DNA of 44,602 nucleotides from an uncultured Clostridia bacterium (GCA_947627905.1 CANQXX010000015.1:1-44602), one strand, 5' to 3'. Counted from the first letter of the stretch, positions 8,801 through 15,306 are shown. Program-made: numbers and translations. Notes: a model not told the origin generated them from the letters alone.

Positions 8801-9941
8801 ATTTGCAGAGATCTTCTTGACTGCACTTTTTATCAGCACCGTTATAGACATAAGCGGCATAGTTGTTTTTCCCTTGCTTATCCCTGAAAATTTCATGATT
8901 TTGCTTTTGAGAAAGATACTTTTGGCATATGTATTTCAGATCGGTCAGATCGTCTCTGTGCATTTCATAAACGGCGACTTTGGCATCGGAAATGAAGCTG
9001 TAGTTATTCAATGATTTGATAAGAAGTGACCAGTCGCTCATTTTCTTTATTGCATCGAGGAGTTCCCATTGTTCATCTTCCAGAGTGCCGTACATAGCAT
9101 CAAGTGTATAAGAAAAATCCGCAGCTGACACGGATATAGAATCCTTGTCAAGTTCCTTATAGTTCTCATTCAAGAACAGATCGGACAGCTTGACAGTTCC
9201 GCCGCTTACAAGTTTTATCATACAGTCAAAACGCAGATAAGCGCATATGTCGTTTTTAGGTTTTTTACCGTCAAACCACAACTCTGTCAGACGTTTCGTC
9301 TTTTCTGACACAGATATGTCCGACTTTAAAATTTCCTCCAAACTATGCGAGTTACTGTCAAAAGGGATAGTATCGCAAATGTTTGCAAGTGAATTTATAA
9401 AATTATCGTGTAAAGGCGAAAATTCCTTTATCTCCTCTGCATTGTTCTTGTCAATAGAAAACAAGAAATGCCCTCTGTGCGCCAGAATGTACGCACAAGC
9501 AAGGTACACAAGCCTTATATCGTGTTCGCTATTATCTTGTATAAGTTCGCTTATCAGGTGGTGTATTGTAGGATATTTTTCAAAGTATTCTTTATCAGTA
9601 AAATCGTCATCATCAAAAAATATATTTTTAGTACGGTGTTCACTGTCCTCCGGGAGCAGACCGCTTTCCTTTAACCTAAGAAAGAAAGTCTCGTCCTTTT
9701 TCAGGATATCCTTTGCAAAAAATTCCTGAAGAAGTGCAATTCTTTGTTTACGTCTGTCCAGTCGGCGGCGTGCTGTACGAAATGACCGCCTGTCTGCTGA
9801 CTGTTCAGCCTCGTCAAAAAGATGAACGCCCCACATAAGGTTATTATGGAATTTCTTTAGATTGTAGTTTTCATCTGTAACAGCCCAGCCAACAGAATTT
9901 GTACCAATATCCAACCCCAAAAAATTTTTTCCGTTAAGCAC
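5841..9941 (-). CDS. cas9: Cas9, type II-A RNA-guided endonuclease
   Basis: A 1366-residue Cas9, close in size to S. pyogenes Cas9. RuvC-I is LGLDIGTNSVGWAV (D11). An arginine-rich bridge helix RSFRTARRRLDRRKQRI follows at about 53-69. RuvC-II is RIFIEMARD (E778), HNH is YNIDHIYPQA (H867) with ENKVLV and SDNLVP, and RuvC-III is LHHAKDAYLNIV (H997, D1000). A PAM-interacting C-terminus follows. All catalytic residues are present. The GTG at 9941 is chosen because GGAGGG precedes it by 8 bases; the frame continues up to ATG 9974, but those codons overlap the tracrRNA promoter and lack a ribosome binding site. First gene of the cas9-cas1-cas2-csn2 operon. The PAM cannot be told from sequence. Confidence 0.98.
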   Translation of the reverse strand: MLNGKNFLGLDIGTNSVGWAVTDENYNLKKFHNNLMWGVHLFDEAEQSADRRSFRTARRRLDRRKQRIALLQEFFAKDILKKDETFFLRLKESGLLPEDSEHRTKNIFFDDDDFTDKEYFEKYPTIHHLISELIQDNSEHDIRLVYLACAYILAHRGHFLFSIDKNNAEEIKEFSPLHDNFINSLANICDTIPFDSNSHSLEEILKSDISVSEKTKRLTELWFDGKKPKNDICAYLRFDCMIKLVSGGTVKLSDLFLNENYKELDKDSISVSAADFSYTLDAMYGTLEDEQWELLDAIKKMSDWSLLIKSLNNYSFISDAKVAVYEMHRDDLTDLKYICQKYLSQKQNHEIFRDKQGKNNYAAYVYNGADKKCSQEDLCKFIIKYLENIKPEDTDISLTDELIEKCRNVKLCPKQKTTDNRVIPYQLYYVELKKILENASSYLPFLKEKDEYGTVADKILSIMEFRIPYYVGPLVSSEKSNFAWMERKAEGKIYPWNYEEKIDLDKTENAFIRKMTCKCTYLAGEDVLPKNSLLYCKFNVLNEINNITVDGVKISVKAKQTLFSELFMKKQRVTVKAIENCLRSCGELKDGQSIGGIDVSIKSSLKSYHDFKRLLGSGTLKEKDAEDIIERITVTTDTARLRKWLKNSYPKLSDADIKYLSGLNYKDYGRLSRKLLEEIFEIDANTGELYGDSNIITALWKTNDNLMQILGSKYKFGVSVEKYNADYYSDPKNKKSIPERMEDMYIPTAVRRSVTRTLDIVKEIKSIIGKDPDRIFIEMARDSEQKDKGKRTKSRREQIKELYNSAKDIADKERLKELNAQLDSTDDGRLRSEKYYLYFVQLGKCMYTGNAIDFDRLGSDSYYNIDHIYPQAKVKDDSLENKVLVESAANGEKSDNLVPKKFQNKMRPFWSSLKDKKLISEKKYQRLIRSTEFTEDELAGFIARQLVETRQSTKAVAEILKELCPDSKIVYVKAGLTSDFRQETDMLKCREVNDLHHAKDAYLNIVMGNIYNTKFTENPLNFIKSGEQYSMKIFKRSADGKESGLLTRKVERGGNVAWDPSVSFGIVRKMMSKNSIRYVRYSYRRKGGLFNQLPERKKEGLVERKQGLDTAKYGGYNSTTASHFSLVKYDSSIVFVPVELMFAERFSSDVEFAKEYAAEQLSIIFSDDVYAEKITFPLKDRLVKVNAMLEIDGFRGNISQKSSKGRKLVISSAVSLILDKEHYDYAKIISSFITKYKEDRNRRADTYCGISKEKNAELFDVLADKATSAPFNIMLGKIGEKVRSGKEIFEGLSLTEQAIALSNILSLLKTGRVAGCDLTLIGESGQAGILTLNSNISKLKDKSSIQIIDQSPTGLFEKRSPDLMKL

Positions 9942-9970
9942 TTGACAATCCCTCCGCAATGTGATATAAT
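9942..9970 (+). promoter_or_regulatory. tracrRNA promoter overlapping cas9 translation start
   Basis: Consensus TTGACA (9942-9947), 17 bases, and TATAAT (9965-9970) point away from cas9. The -35 box is adjacent to the cas9 GTG (9939-9941), and the spacer carries the cas9 Shine-Dalgarno on the other strand. Expected start is near 9977. Confidence 0.9.
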
Positions 9971-9976
9971 GCAATC

Positions 9977-10097
9977 GTAGGACTTACTACCCTATAAAAT
10001 TACACTACGAGTTCAAATAAAAATTTTTTCAAATCGTTCGGTAATACCGTTCGCACAAGTGTTGTGCATTGACCTTGCCCAGTAAGCAAGGTTTTTT
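9977..10097 (+). ncRNA. tracrRNA
   Basis: Bases 9984-10008 are a 25-base exact anti-repeat. Then GAGU (10009-10012) forms the bulge opposite GA of the crRNA, and UCAAAU (10013-10018) closes the lower stem with crRNA GUUUGA. This is the same upper stem-bulge-lower stem layout as S. pyogenes. Downstream are a nexus-like hairpin CGGT-AAT-ACCG (10039-10049), hairpin GCACAA-GTG-TTGTGC (10053-10067), and terminator ACCTTGC/GCAAGGT (10072-10092) with a T6 run ending at 10097. Length is about 121 nt. It is transcribed divergently from cas9 and lies opposite the predicted cas9 mRNA leader. Confidence 0.95.
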
Positions 10098-10139
10098 ATT
10101 TTGTCTTTTATAATGCAACAAATTGATATAGTATAACTT

Positions 10140-10169
10140 ATTATACCACATAAAAAGTAATATTGTAAA
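10140..10169 (-). promoter_or_regulatory. Predicted cas9 operon promoter
   Basis: On the minus strand, TTTACA (10164-10169) and TATAAT (10140-10145) are 18 bases apart, with an extended -10 (TGG before TATAAT). Transcription would start near 10133, giving a leader of about 190 bases that crosses the tracrRNA gene antisense. No better minus-strand promoter lies closer to cas9. Confidence 0.65.
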
Positions 10170-10190
10170 GATTTTAGTAAATATATATTT

Positions 10191-10234
10191 AATTTTGTCA
10201 ATTACAACAAATAATTTATGCAAATTTTGTCAAT
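10191..10234 (-). repeat. Paired 12-bp direct repeats upstream of the cas promoter
   Basis: AATTTTGTCAAT occurs exactly at 10191-10202 and 10223-10234, 32 bases apart, about three helical turns. They centre roughly 64 and 96 bases upstream of the predicted cas9 transcription start. They could be operator or activator sites. Each also contains TTGACA on the minus strand, so unused -35 boxes are an alternative. Confidence 0.4.
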
Positions 10235-10287
10235 ATAGCTAAAGGTATAATTTATTTAAAAAGGTGTAATAAGTACTGAATAAAAAG

Positions 10288-10318
10288 AAAGCACTCTTAA
10301 ACAGAGTGCTTTTATTTT
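10288..10318. terminator. Bidirectional terminator between CRISPR and toxin-antitoxin loci
   Basis: AGCACTCT (10290-10297) and AGAGTGCT (10303-10310) flank a 5-base loop, with TTTATTTT after it and a mixed T-rich tract on the other strand. It insulates the cas promoter region from the toxin-antitoxin operon. Confidence 0.7.
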
Positions 10319-10344
10319 GCCTGAAAGGAGTTTTGCAAAAAGTG

Positions 10345-10372
10345 TTGACAAAGCCGAAAAAGGTGGTATAAT
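10345..10372 (+). promoter_or_regulatory. Toxin-antitoxin operon promoter
   Basis: TTGACA (10345-10350), 16 bases, TATAAT (10367-10372) with an upstream TGG extended -10. It lies 26 bases before the antitoxin start. Confidence 0.85.
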
Positions 10373-10398
10373 ATAATTGAGGAAAACTGTGTAAAGGA

Positions 10399-10617
10399 GT
10401 GCATAACATGAGCGAACGAGATATAGCTAAAAGCCTTATTGACAAAATACCGGAAAGCAGATTGTTTTATGTAATATCCTATTTGCAGGGTGCGGCAGTA
10501 CCGGATGAAACACCAAATGCCGAAACGCTGGAAGCATTTGCAGAACTTGACAACGGCGGCGGAAACAGTTTCAGCGGTACAACGGAGCAGCTTTTTGAAA
10601 AGCTTATGGAGGAATAA
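10399..10617 (+). CDS. RelB/DinJ-type antitoxin of a YafQ module
   Basis: A 72-residue acidic protein directly upstream of a YafQ-like toxin with only one base between the genes. The N-terminal helix-rich part (ERDIAKSLIDKIPESRLFYVISYLQG) would act in dimerisation and operator binding, and the acidic C-terminus (ETLEAFAELDN...FEKLMEE) would wrap the toxin. The sequence alone is weakly diagnostic, so the call leans on the pairing. AAAGGAG lies 9 bases before ATG. Autoregulation of the operon is usual for the family. Confidence 0.75.
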   Translation: MHNMSERDIAKSLIDKIPESRLFYVISYLQGAAVPDETPNAETLEAFAELDNGGGNSFSGTTEQLFEKLMEE

Positions 10618-10618
10618 T

Positions 10619-10891
10619 ATGCTTGATGTAAAATATTCCTCTAAGTTTAAAAGAGATTTCAAAGTCTGTGTTAAACGCAAATGTGATATGTCCTTATTGC
10701 AGCAGGTCATTGATATTTTAAGAATCCCCGACATTCTTCCGGTCAGAAATTTAGATCATAAACTTACGGGACATTATACAAGTTACAGAGAATGTCACAT
10801 AGAGCCGGACTGGCTTCTGATCTACAGGCAGACCGATACGGAACTTTTGCTTTACCGTACCGGAACGCACGCGGATCTGTTTGGTATGTAA
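10619..10891 (+). CDS. YafQ-family toxin, RelE-superfamily mRNA interferase
   Basis: A 90-residue toxin matching the YafQ pattern: basic N-terminus YSSKFKRDFKVCVKRKCD, then LTGHYTSYRECHIEPDWLLIY and the C-terminal RTGTHADLFGM. The His residues, the Asp in IEPDW and the C-terminal His/Phe correspond to the YafQ active-site set. Such toxins cut mRNA on the ribosome. ATG at 10619 is chosen because the protein then begins like the family and a GGAGG lies in the end of the antitoxin gene. The longer frame from 10490 overlaps the antitoxin and is unlikely. Confidence 0.9.
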   Translation: MLDVKYSSKFKRDFKVCVKRKCDMSLLQQVIDILRIPDILPVRNLDHKLTGHYTSYRECHIEPDWLLIYRQTDTELLLYRTGTHADLFGM

Positions 10892-10907
10892 TAATTTGAA
10901 TATTTTA

Positions 10908-10936
10908 AAAAGCACCCTTTTCAGGGTGCTTTTATT
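10908..10936 (+). terminator. Terminator of the toxin-antitoxin operon
   Basis: AAAAGCACCCT and AGGGTGCTTTT arms around a TTTC loop, followed by ATTATG. It lies 16 bases after the toxin stop. Confidence 0.85.
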
Positions 10937-11038
10937 ATGTCAAAATTCTGCCGACTTGTTTGCAGATCCAATACCGTTTACAACGCTTATGTGACCGCAA
11001 AATATCTTCTCCCTTAGCAATATATTTTTTGTAAACAA

Positions 11039-11067
11039 TTGACATCTTTAAAAAAATTTTGTATAAT
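11039..11067 (+). promoter_or_regulatory. Promoter of the GGDEF gene
   Basis: Consensus TTGACA (11039-11044), 17 bases, TATAAT (11062-11067), 32 bases before the chosen ATG. Confidence 0.85.
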
Positions 11068-11099
11068 AAATTTCAGAAAGATATGTGGTAGGTGAGCAT

Positions 11100-12989
11100 A
11101 TGTTTTGCGGGAAAAGAATAATTGCTTTATGCACTTCAAGAGTATATGACGATCAGGTAAACGAGTTTATTGACGCATTGAACGGATATATAGTTCAGAA
11201 AGGATACCGGCTTTTTGTCTACAGCATAAATAACGATATGTACTGGGAAGAACAGAATATTAACGCCGGTACTGCCGTTTACAGTCTTATTGACTATGAC
11301 ATCACCGACGCGGTGGTGATAATGGACGAAAAAATAAAGAGCCGCACGGTATCTGACAATATTGCCGAAGCCGCTCACTCTCACGGAGTGCCGGTCATAG
11401 TTGTGGACGGTAAAATGGAAAATGCGGTAAATATCTGCTTCGATTACGAAAAAGGCTTTGAAAATATCGTTCGCCATGTTATGGATATGCACCATGTCCG
11501 TAAGCCCCATTTCATGGCAGGACTTAAAGATAACCCGTTCTCGGATAAGCGCATATATATATTCAAGCGCGTTATTGCCGAATACGGCATAGATTTCAAC
11601 GACAATATGCTTAGTTACGGCGATTTCTGGGCAAAGCCTGCCGCAGAAGCCGCACGCCGTATTATAGAAAGCGGAGATATTCCCGACGCAGTTATCTGCG
11701 CAAACGATATAATGGCAATAAACGTCTGCGGCGTTTTTATGGAAAACGGGATAAAAGTCCCCGAACAGGTCATTGTTACAGGATTTGACGGTATTGCCGA
11801 GATAAATCTTTCCTCTCCGAAAATAAGCTCGGTAAAATGCGGAAGCGTACCTATGGCAAAAGCCGTTTCCGATGCGCTTACAGAATGTTTTGAAAACGGT
11901 GCTGTGAACGGTCTGCGCCCGGTAATTCCCACACTTATCCCAAACGCTTCATGCGGCTGTCATGAAACAGAAGTGACCTCCGCCGACCTTGGCAGAATGA
12001 ACAGCGGTCTTTACAGATATCAGGACGATATGCGGCTTATGTTCAATGTTGCAGAGCTTATCCATATGAGCGATTCCCCCGAAAAAGCTGCGGCTTGTAT
12101 GCATAATTATCTTATGGACTGCGTCTGCTGCATTGTGAACAAGAGCTTTCTTTGCAGAGAAAAGGATTATTTTTCCGATGAGTCGGGGATAAGCAAGCAG
12201 CGCTTTGAAGATGAACGCATACTTCTTTATGATTCCTATACAGACAGCTATGATATAGAATTTCTGGAGAAGGGCAAGATCGTTCCGGATCTTCGGCGCT
12301 TGGCGGAGATCCCCTACCCTGTAAATTTCTGCGCGCTTACATATTTTGATTTTCCTATAGGCTATATATGTTTTTCATATCAGGGCTGCGATATGACGGA
12401 TTATGCAAAGGTATTCCAGATAACCACATCGCTGGGCATAGGTCTCGGAGGTTTTCTTACAAGACATCATCAGCAGTATCTGAACGAAAAAGTCGAGGAG
12501 GTATACAAAAACGACTACCTTACAGGACTTCTTAACAGGAACGGATTTTTTGCAGGACTTAACAGATATCTTGTGGAAAAAGCGTTTTACGGGCAGCCGG
12601 TGTCGGTCATTTCGGCAGATCTGGACGGACTTAAATCAATAAATGACAATTTTGGTCATGATGCCGGAGATCTGGCGATAAGTACAGTCGCAAAAGCGCT
12701 TAAAAATTCCTGTCCTGAAAATTCGCTGTGCGTGCGTTCGGGCGGCGATGAAATGACCGCGCTGGTATTCGGAGAAAATTCTACAGAAAAGATAATTTCC
12801 GGAATAACAGATCGCCTTGAAAAATTCAACGAAAATTCCTGTCTCGGATATAAAGTAAGAGCAAGCATAGGCTGTTTCACAGGCATATTTGACGGAAATT
12901 TCAATTTTGAAGCAGCGTCAAAAATTGCCGATGAGGAAATGTACAGGAACAAGCAGGTAAACAAAGATCATATACCGTCAGAGCAATAA
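11100..12989 (+). CDS. Cytoplasmic diguanylate cyclase with LacI-type sensor domain
   Basis: A 629-residue protein without signal peptide or membrane segment. Residues about 1-290 resemble the periplasmic-binding/LacI ligand domain (VICANDIMAINVCGVFMENG, VPEQVIVTGFDGI) but lack a DNA-binding helix-turn-helix. A middle region of about 150 residues follows, then a C-terminal GGDEF domain (DYLTGLLNRNGF, SADLDGLKSINDNFGHDAGD, RSGGDEMTAL). The active-site signature is GGDEM rather than GGDEF, keeping the catalytic acidic residues. No RxxD inhibitory site is seen five residues before it. It probably makes c-di-GMP in response to a small ligand. ATG at 11100 follows TAGGTGAG; a GTG at 11085 is less likely. 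Confidence 0.85.
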   Translation: MFCGKRIIALCTSRVYDDQVNEFIDALNGYIVQKGYRLFVYSINNDMYWEEQNINAGTAVYSLIDYDITDAVVIMDEKIKSRTVSDNIAEAAHSHGVPVIVVDGKMENAVNICFDYEKGFENIVRHVMDMHHVRKPHFMAGLKDNPFSDKRIYIFKRVIAEYGIDFNDNMLSYGDFWAKPAAEAARRIIESGDIPDAVICANDIMAINVCGVFMENGIKVPEQVIVTGFDGIAEINLSSPKISSVKCGSVPMAKAVSDALTECFENGAVNGLRPVIPTLIPNASCGCHETEVTSADLGRMNSGLYRYQDDMRLMFNVAELIHMSDSPEKAAACMHNYLMDCVCCIVNKSFLCREKDYFSDESGISKQRFEDERILLYDSYTDSYDIEFLEKGKIVPDLRRLAEIPYPVNFCALTYFDFPIGYICFSYQGCDMTDYAKVFQITTSLGIGLGGFLTRHHQQYLNEKVEEVYKNDYLTGLLNRNGFFAGLNRYLVEKAFYGQPVSVISADLDGLKSINDNFGHDAGDLAISTVAKALKNSCPENSLCVRSGGDEMTALVFGENSTEKIISGITDRLEKFNENSCLGYKVRASIGCFTGIFDGNFNFEAASKIADEEMYRNKQVNKDHIPSEQ

Positions 12990-13031
12990 GAACATTTTCC
13001 GCTTGTCGGATCTGCTTTGCACGATAAAAAA

Positions 13032-13084
13032 TTAAGGCAGCGTCACACAAAGTATCAGGACGGTTTTGTATGACGCTGCCTTAA
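13032..13084. terminator. Long palindrome after the GGDEF gene
   Basis: Perfect 14-bp arms at 13032-13045 and 13071-13084 (TTAAGGCAGCGTCA and its complement) enclose a 25-base loop. There is no strong T-run after it. It may be a bidirectional terminator or a small repeat-type element. The next 160 bases up to 13249 show no other feature. Confidence 0.5.
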
Positions 13085-13248
13085 ATATAATATCATATTA
13101 CTATTACATGAATTTTAAAAAATCGCCGGTCAGTTTGTTGAGATCGGATTGGTCAGAATTACTTGTCCGGTAGAAGAAGTATTCAGCATAAATTTAAGTT
13201 AATAACTTGTAATCATATGATACAAATATTTTACAGGGAGAAAAAATA

Positions 13249-13641
13249 ATGGTTTACGAATTTAATGAAAAAGTATCTGTAAAAGCATTGGCGGATCTGT
13301 GTGAATCCGTAGGCTGGAACAGAATGGAGAAAGAATATACAAATCCTTTGATGAGCTCCTATTACCATATTGCAGTTTATGAAAATGAAAAACTGATCGG
13401 ATATATTGACAGCGTATCAAACGGTGTGACAGACGCTTACATTCAGGATCTGATAGTTTCTCCGGATCATCAAGGAAAAGGGATCGGTACAGAACTTATG
13501 AATAAAATGATCGAATATCTGAAAGAAAAACGCATCTACATGATCTCGGTGGTTTATGAAGAAAGTCTTAAACCGTTTTATGAACGATTTGGCTTTTACA
13601 ATATGCTGTGCGGACAAATGGAAACATATCAAAAATTGTAA
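13249..13641 (+). CDS. GNAT-family N-acetyltransferase
   Basis: A 130-residue GNAT protein transferring an acetyl group from acetyl-CoA. Motif A is YIQDLIVSPDHQGKGIGTELMNKM, where QGKGIG is the pyrophosphate loop, followed by the C-terminal FYERFGFY segment typical of the fold. The substrate cannot be told. AGGGAG lies upstream of ATG. It is followed 16 bases later by the flavin reductase-like gene with the same AGGGAGAAAAAA leader, suggesting a two-gene unit. Confidence 0.9.
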   Translation: MVYEFNEKVSVKALADLCESVGWNRMEKEYTNPLMSSYYHIAVYENEKLIGYIDSVSNGVTDAYIQDLIVSPDHQGKGIGTELMNKMIEYLKEKRIYMISVVYEESLKPFYERFGFYNMLCGQMETYQKL

Positions 13642-13657
13642 TTCAGGGAGAAAAAAC

Positions 13658-14233
13658 ATGAACGAAAAAGCTATAACAAGAACGAGAAAATCAATAGGAA
13701 CTCATTTTTCAATGTGTGTTCAGCCCTCATTTATTATCGGAACAAACAACGAGGACGGCTCATATAACTTTGCTCCGATTACTTGGGTGAGTGCTGCTTG
13801 TGAAAAAGATGATTACTTTATTGTGATCAGCATTTTCGGAACAAAAAGAACAAAGCAAAATATTAACAGGACCGGTGTATTCAGTGCTAACTTGGTAAGT
13901 GTTGATATGCTTGAACTTATGGATTATTTCGGTACACATCATGCAGCAAACGGAAATAAAGATGATGTTTCATACACTGTGTCCAAAGGAGAAATTTTAG
14001 ATGTTCCTGTTCTTGGCGCAAGCCGCTGGGTATATGAGTGCATAGTGGAAAAATCTGTTGATATCGGAGAGTCAACAACATATTTTTGCAGAATAAAAAA
14101 TGTTCAAGCAGACGAAAATTTATTTTTCAAAGATACTTATGACGTTGATCTTACAAAGCTTGAACCGGTCATTTATTCTGGTATGTACCATAGCATTGGT
14201 GAACTGCTTGGTAAAATAGGAGAATTTATATGA
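13658..14233 (+). CDS. Flavin reductase-like FMN-binding protein
   Basis: A 191-residue protein of the flavin reductase/FMN-binding split-barrel family: PSFIIGTNNEDGSYNFAPITWVSAACEKDDYFIVIS, then TKQNINRTGVFSANLVS, a typical NAD(P)H:flavin oxidoreductase pattern. The partner and substrate are unknown. ATG at 13658 is chosen for the AGGGAG ribosome binding site 9 bases upstream; the longer frame from 13556 overlaps the GNAT gene. Bases 14234-14488 downstream are AT-rich with no recognised site. Confidence 0.85.
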   Translation: MNEKAITRTRKSIGTHFSMCVQPSFIIGTNNEDGSYNFAPITWVSAACEKDDYFIVISIFGTKRTKQNINRTGVFSANLVSVDMLELMDYFGTHHAANGNKDDVSYTVSKGEILDVPVLGASRWVYECIVEKSVDIGESTTYFCRIKNVQADENLFFKDTYDVDLTKLEPVIYSGMYHSIGELLGKIGEFI

Positions 14234-14488
14234 CGGTAAATACTTATTTTTTATTTTAACGCAAGAATTTTAAATCGTTATTTTTCTATAAAACGGTTTC
14301 ACATAAAATGTACTCTGTTTTAAAAATCTTTTAAAGTTAATACGCGGTTTGAGTGTATTTTAATCATTGATAAAAATATTCAACTTTTGAGAAAAAGTAT
14401 GATATTCAACCGTAGAGAATTATTGTATTTTTTTAGCAAGCATAGATTTTGTGGGAACAAAATCGGGTATAAATCGGGAGGAAAACAG

Positions 14489-15025
14489 ATGATAATTTTA
14501 ATGCGTCACGGTGCTGACGATGAAAATCGTTTGGGCGGTTGGAGCGATGCAGGACTTTCAAAAATTGGTACAGAGCAAGTCAGACGTGCAAGCGAAAAAA
14601 TTATGCAATTTAATATATGTCATATTTTTTCAAGTGATCTGCCCAGAGCGGCTGAAACTGCCGATATTATCGCCGCACGGCTGAACCTGAATATCACCTT
14701 TCTAAAGGAGTTCAGAGAAACCAATAACGGAGATCTATCCGGTATGCTGAAAGAAAAAGCAAAGATAAAATATCCCGGATTGTATTGGGATGCACTGGAT
14801 TGGGAACAGCCATATCCTAACGGCGAATCTCCGCAACAGTTTTATGAACGTATAAAAAATGCATGGATAACATTTAAAAAAATGGAAGAAAACTTAAACG
14901 GAAATGTTCTTTTGGTTACACACGGTGGTGTGATCGATGTCATACTTTGTTGTGAAAATGGCAAGATCTATACAAACAAACATCCAACCTATAGGTTGGA
15001 CAATTCAGAAATAATTTGCATATAA
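14489..15025 (+). CDS. Histidine phosphatase family protein
   Basis: A 178-residue protein of the phosphoglycerate mutase-like superfamily. The catalytic RHG motif is at the N-terminus (ILMRHGADDENRLGGWSDAGLS) and the second His is in LLVTHGGVIDVIL. SSDLPRAAETADIIA is the usual substrate-pocket helix. The substrate is unknown; homologues are often annotated as alpha-ribazole or general phosphatases. ATG at 14489 has GGGAGG 7 bases upstream; the extra codons from 14387 do not fit the family. Confidence 0.9.
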   Translation: MIILMRHGADDENRLGGWSDAGLSKIGTEQVRRASEKIMQFNICHIFSSDLPRAAETADIIAARLNLNITFLKEFRETNNGDLSGMLKEKAKIKYPGLYWDALDWEQPYPNGESPQQFYERIKNAWITFKKMEENLNGNVLLVTHGGVIDVILCCENGKIYTNKHPTYRLDNSEIICI

Positions 15026-15090
15026 TAAAATATTATGGTATAACTGTAGATTTGATAAGAGCAAAGATTTGAATTTGAAAAAGAAAATAC

Positions 15091-15136
15091 AAAAAATATT
15101 CCGCAAAACGCTTATTTAAAACGATTTGCGGAATAT
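15091..15136 (-). terminator. Hairpin terminator after the right tRNA fragment
   Basis: 12-bp arms ATATTCCGCAAA/TTTGCGGAATAT at 15096-15107 and 15125-15136. Read on the minus strand it is followed by TTTTTTG. It follows the tRNA 3' fragment at 15142-15166, as the hairpin at 715-755 follows the left fragment, and both contain CCGCAAATC. Confidence 0.7.
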
Positions 15137-15141
15137 CCTAA

Positions 15142-15166
15142 TGGTGAGCCATTGGGGATTTGATCC
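15142..15166 (-). other. Second tRNA-Lys 3'-end fragment, inverted
   Basis: On the minus strand this reads GGATCAAATCC followed by CCAATGGCTCACCA, matching 685-709 at 24 of 25 positions (GGA in place of GGT). No tRNA body lies upstream; instead there are 19 bases and then a CRISPR repeat. Together with the left copy it forms inward-facing inverted ends around about 14.4 kb. A recombination junction is inferred. Confidence 0.55.
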
Positions 15167-15185
15167 AACTTGTCCAAGAAGCACT

Positions 15186-15303
15186 GTTTGAGAGTAGTGT
15201 AATTTTATAGGATAGTAAAACCGCAAGCGCCCAGTTAACTCCCATTAATGTCAAGGAAATGCAAATGGTTTGAGAGTAGTGTAATTTTATAGGGTAGTAA
15301 AAA
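15186..15303 (+). CRISPR. Orphan CRISPR mini-array: 2 repeats, one 46-base interval
   Basis: Repeats at 15186-15221 and 15268-15303 each match the main-array repeat at 35 of 36 positions (GGATAG for GGGTAG; last C replaced by A). crRNA sense is plus, opposite to the main array. The interval is 46 bases, against 29-31 in the main array. There is no ATTTGAG leader anchor. The 30 bases before the first repeat (15156-15185) have spacer length but run into the tRNA fragment, not a repeat. The tracrRNA and Cas9 of the main locus should recognise these repeats if they are transcribed. No clear promoter was seen. Confidence 0.85.
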
Positions 15304-15306
15304 ACT

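Noticed and set aside
9942-10018. Long-form tracrRNA acting as a natural single guide on the cas9 promoter, as in S. pyogenes
   Set aside because: That needs a repeat-like stretch and a short guide upstream of the anti-repeat within a longer tracrRNA. Upstream of 9977 are only the promoter and cas9 codons, and no second upstream promoter is evident.
15222-15267. Mini-array interval targeting cas9, the cas promoter or the tRNA junction
   Set aside because: By eye no match longer than about 8 bases was found in the window on either strand. Only 11 bases of the segment before repeat 1 overlap the tRNA fragment, and that is the same locus.
15186-15303. The mini-array as a second tracrRNA anti-repeat
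   Set aside because: Both copies keep the full GTTTGAGAG...AAAC repeat. A working anti-repeat has the altered bulge (GAGT, TCAAAT) seen at 10009-10018, and no nexus hairpins or terminator accompany these copies.
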